From Odiellus spinosus (Eukaryota > Arthropoda > Arachnida > Opiliones > Phalangiidae): 64,000 bases of DNA. Under the pieces are notes generated by a model, which ran no database searches, was not told the origin of the DNA, and saw only the letters and a program-made list of their open reading frames with translations. Below, in pieces: positions 62,040 to 64,000 of this stretch. The stretch is from positions 1,674,001-1,738,000 of the forward strand of contig OY987234.1 in assembly GCA_963920705.1 (NCBI GenBank), given 5' to 3'. Made by a program: the position numbers and the translations under genes. Position 1 is the first letter of the stretch, and each line of letters starts with the position of its first letter.

Positions 62040-64000
62040 TGGATCTACACTTGGGAAATTTGTGGATCTACACTTGGGAAATTTGTGGATCTACATTTGG
62101 GAAATTTGTGGATCTGCACTTGGGAACTTTGTGGATCTGCACTTGGGAAAATTGTGGATCTGCACTTGGGAAATTTGTGGATCTGCACTTGGGAAATTTG
62201 TGGATCTGCACTTGGGAAATTTGTGGATCTACACTTGGGAAATTTGTGGATCTACATTTGGGAAATTTGTGGATCTACATTTGAGAAATTTGTGGATGTG
62301 CACTTGGGAAATTTGTGGATCTACACTTGGAAAATTTGTGGATGTGCACTTGGGAAATTTGTGGATCTGCACTTGGGAACTTTGTGGATCTGCACTTGGG
62401 AAAATTGTGGATCTGCACTTGGGGAATTTGTGGATCTGCACTTGGGAAATTTGTGGATCTGCACTTGGGAAATTTGTGAATCTGCACTTGGGAAATTTGT
62501 GGATCTGCACTTTTGAAATTTGTGGATCTGCACTTGGGAAATTTGTGGATATGCACTTGGCAAATTTGTGGATATGCACTTGGGAAATTTGTGGATCTGC
62601 ACATGGGAAATTTTTGGATCCGCACTTGGGAAATTTGTGGATCTGCACTTGGGAAATTTGTGGATCTGCACTTGGGAAATTTGTGGATCTGCACATGGGA
62701 AATTTGTGAATCTACAATTGGGAAATTTGTGGACCTACATTTGGGAAATTTGTGGATCTACACTTGGGAAATTTGTGGATCTGCACTTGGGAAATTTGTG
62801 GATCTACATTTGGGAAATTTGTGGATCTACACTTGGGAAATTTGTGGATCTACACTTGGGAAATTTGTGGATCTACACTTGGGAAATTTGTGGATCTACA
62901 TTTGGGAAATTTGTGGATCTACACTTATGAAATTTGTGGATCTACAGTTGGGAAATTTGTGGATCTGCACTTGGGAAATTTGTGGATCTGCACTTGGGAA
63001 ATTTGTGGATCTACACTTGGGAAATTTGTGGATCTACACTTGGGAAATTTGTGGATCTACACTTGGGAAATTTGTGGATCTACACTTGGGAAATTTGTGG
63101 ATCTACACTTGAGAAATTTGTGGATCTACACTTGGGAAATTTTTGGAACTACACTTGGGAAATTTGAGGATCTGCACTTGGGAAATTTTTGGATCTGCAC
63201 TTGGGAAATTTGTGGATCTGCACGTGGGAAATTTGTGGATCTACATTTGGGAAATTTGTGGATCTAAACTTGGGAAATTTGTGGATCTACACTTGGGAAA
63301 TTTGTGGATCTGCACTTGGGAAATTTGTGGATCTACACTTGGGAAATTTGTGGATCTACACTTGGGAAATTTGTGGATCTGCACTTGGGAAATTTGTGGA
63401 TCTGCACTTGGGAAATTTGTGGATCTGCACATGGGAAATTTGTGAATCTACAATTGGGAATTTGTGGACCTACATTTGGGAAATTTGTGGATCTACACTT
63501 GGGAAATTTGTGGATCTGCACTTGGGAAATTTGTGGATCTACATTTGGGAAATTTGTGGATCTACACTTATGAAATTTGTGGATCTACAGTTGGGAAATT
63601 TGTGGATCTGCACTTGGGAAATTTGTGGATCTGCACTTGGGAAATTTTTGGATCTACACTTGGGAAATTTTTGGAACTACACTTGGGAAATTTGAGGATC
63701 TGCACTTGGGAAATTTGTGGATCTGCACTTGGGAAATTTGTGGATCTGCACATGGGAAATTTGTGGATCTACATTTGGGAAATTTGTGGATCTACACTTG
63801 GGAAATTTGTGGATCTACACTTGGGAAATTTGTGGATCTGCACTTGACAAATTTGTGGATCTACACTTGGGAAATTTGTGGATCTACACTTGGGAAATTT
63901 GTGGATCTACACTTGGGAAATTTGTGGATCTACACTTGGGAAATTTGTGGATCTACACTTGGGAAATTTTTGGAAATACACTTGGGCAATTTGAGGATCT
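62040..64000 (+). repeat. Copy of 56.7-58.67 kb, cut by the window edge
   Basis: From about 62.1 kb to the last base this matches about 56.7-58669 at 5,331 bp, which is 232 monomers less five bases. Exactly five 22-bp monomers lie between the two copies (58113, 58894, 60204, 61008 and 61145), which accounts for the shift. Shared markers are GGATCCGCAC (57285 and 62616), CACGTGGG (57890 and 63221), the 22-bp monomer (58113 and 63444) and the final GGAAATAC with GGGCAAT. The copy continues past base 64000. Confidence 0.8.
63444..63465 (+). repeat. 22-bp monomer, class 3
   Basis: This is the 5,331-bp counterpart of the unit at 58113 and the rightmost short monomer in the window. Confidence 0.95.

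Larger units (their letters stand above)
58723..62040 (+). repeat. Irregular segment rich in TTTTTGGAAC and 22-bp monomers
   Basis: Related blocks are spaced irregularly at 781, 1,287 and 849 bp (starts near 58386, 59167, 60454 and 61303). Each offset is a whole number of monomers less one or two bases because of 22-bp units. Variants concentrated here and in flanking copies are GGAACTAC, GGAAATAC, TTTGAGGATC, TTTCTGGATC and GGGCAATTTG. From about 61.74 to 61.88 kb there are several changes I saw nowhere else: TTTCGGGATC, CTGCGCTTGG, GGACCTGCAC and TTTGAAGATC. Confidence 0.7.
43602..62621 (+). other. Eleven GGATCC-bearing monomers
   Basis: GGATCC, created by a T-to-C change at monomer position 6, occurs at 43602, 45603, 47604, 48524, 49007, 49444, 49927, 51974, 53997, 57285 and 62616. 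Each follows a TTTTT ending and precedes GCAC, so the change also makes a CpG. Matching units further left (for example near 30124, 33015 and 33597) read GGATCTACAC in the same TTTTT context, so the change belongs to the right-hand lineage. Predicted spacings are 2001, 2001, 920, 483, 437, 483, 2047, 2023, 3288 and 5331 bp. Confidence 0.85.
52579..63226 (+). other. Five CACGTG variants of the CACTTG core
   Basis: A palindromic CACGTG replaces CACTTG at 52579, 54602, 57890, 59981 and 63221. All five lie in the same higher-order context, after a TTTTTGGATC monomer and before a CATTTGGG monomer. CACGTG is the classical E-box core bound by basic helix-loop-helix proteins. Whether anything binds here is unknown, and descent from one mutation is enough to explain the set. 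Confidence 0.7.
1..64000 (+). repeat. 23-bp satellite array filling the window
   Basis: Head-to-tail monomers cover every base. The consensus is GGATCTRCAYTTGGG plus AAATTTGT: position 7 is G or A, position 10 is C or T, and position 18-19 variants (AAC or AAAA in place of AAAT) are also frequent. Monomers begin at 1, 24, 47 and so on. Allowing for the 15 one-base-short monomers listed separately, the last start falls at 63995, giving 2,783 full monomers and no sign of any other net length change. The + strand is G-rich over C (7 G against 3 C in the G7/C10 form), GC content is about 39-43 percent, and the consensus has no CpG. Each unit carries one GATC and one AAATTT palindrome. All units share one orientation, and both ends are cut inside the array. 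I do not recognise the family; function, chromosome position and host are unknown. Confidence 0.98.

Noticed and set aside
1-64000. CRISPR array
   Set aside because: The repeats are directly adjacent with no unique spacers, and no cas-like gene is present.
1-64000. G-quadruplex potential of the G-rich + strand
   Set aside because: Each unit has a single GGG, with GGG runs about 20 bases apart, too far for a stable intramolecular quadruplex. GGGG variants are isolated.
1-64000. NF-kB-like GGGAAATT sites
   Set aside because: Only the left half-site is present; the monomer continues TTGTGG where YCC is needed. The resemblance is partial and would be carried by any such repeat.
1-64000. Telomeric repeats, tRNA or rRNA genes, transposable elements or unique flanks
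   Set aside because: I scanned the full window for breaks in the 23-bp pattern and found none longer than a single-base change or deletion.
1-64000. CG decay at monomer positions 6-7 (ancestral CCGC giving CTGC) as the origin of the array
   Set aside because: GGATCCGCAC occurs only in a derived right-hand lineage with a TTTTT context, while related units to the left read GGATCTACAC, so it looks like a later change and not the ancestral state.

Overview
The whole 64 kb window is a single uninterrupted satellite DNA array. The unit is a 23-bp monomer, read on the + strand as GGATCTRCAYTTGGG followed by AAATTTGT, where R and Y are the two commonest variable sites. It starts in phase at base 1 and runs off the right edge. 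The phase of the last unit (GGATCT at 63995) fits exactly 2,783 complete monomers: 2,768 of 23 bp and 15 of 22 bp. All copies point the same way. I found no unique sequence, inverted block, transposon, RNA gene or credible protein gene. Such a block is typical of eukaryotic heterochromatin (pericentromeric, subtelomeric or sex-chromosome satellite). The monomer does not let me name the organism. Near-absence of CpG would suit a CpG-methylating genome, but that is a weak inference.

Long open reading frames occur on both strands, up to 916 codons on +. They follow from the monomer containing no TAA, TAG or TGA on the + strand. Because 23 is not a multiple of 3, each frame cycles through all three readings of the monomer every 69 bp, so all three + frames stay open together. 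They are not annotated as genes.

Monomers differ by point variants, and runs of variants recur as larger repeats, giving patchy higher-order structure. From left to right: an 872-bp tandem pair (47-1790); a 1,840-bp pair (1580-5277); 598-bp doublets repeated at 1,886 bp (5400-8394); a 1,748-bp unit in about 2.5 copies (8690-13050); a mosaic (13050-20800) that holds the longest stop-free stretch; a family with 4,830, 2,806 and 1,472-bp offsets (20100-28730); a 1,081-bp pair with internal 299-bp doublets (30480-32485); a 575-bp pair (32641-33756); a 3.7-kb block present twice 5,037 bp apart (32892-36616 and 37929-41653) and partly present near 16.3-18.1 kb; a mosaic with 2,001 and 4,324-bp offsets (41650-50960); a 920-bp unit in three copies (47270-50030); and 2,023, 3,288 and 5,331-bp offsets up to the right edge.

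Variant families are regional. CACTAGG and CTCGGG variants are seen only in the left 8.4 kb, CTTTTGAAA only from 13.76 kb on, CAATTG/CAGTTG/GGATCCGCAC variants only from about 42 kb on, and GGAACTAC/GGAAATAC only from about 52.5 kb on. This is the pattern expected if the array grew by repeated local duplication of multi-monomer blocks. Offsets and positions were read by eye; block edges are good to roughly one or two monomers unless stated.
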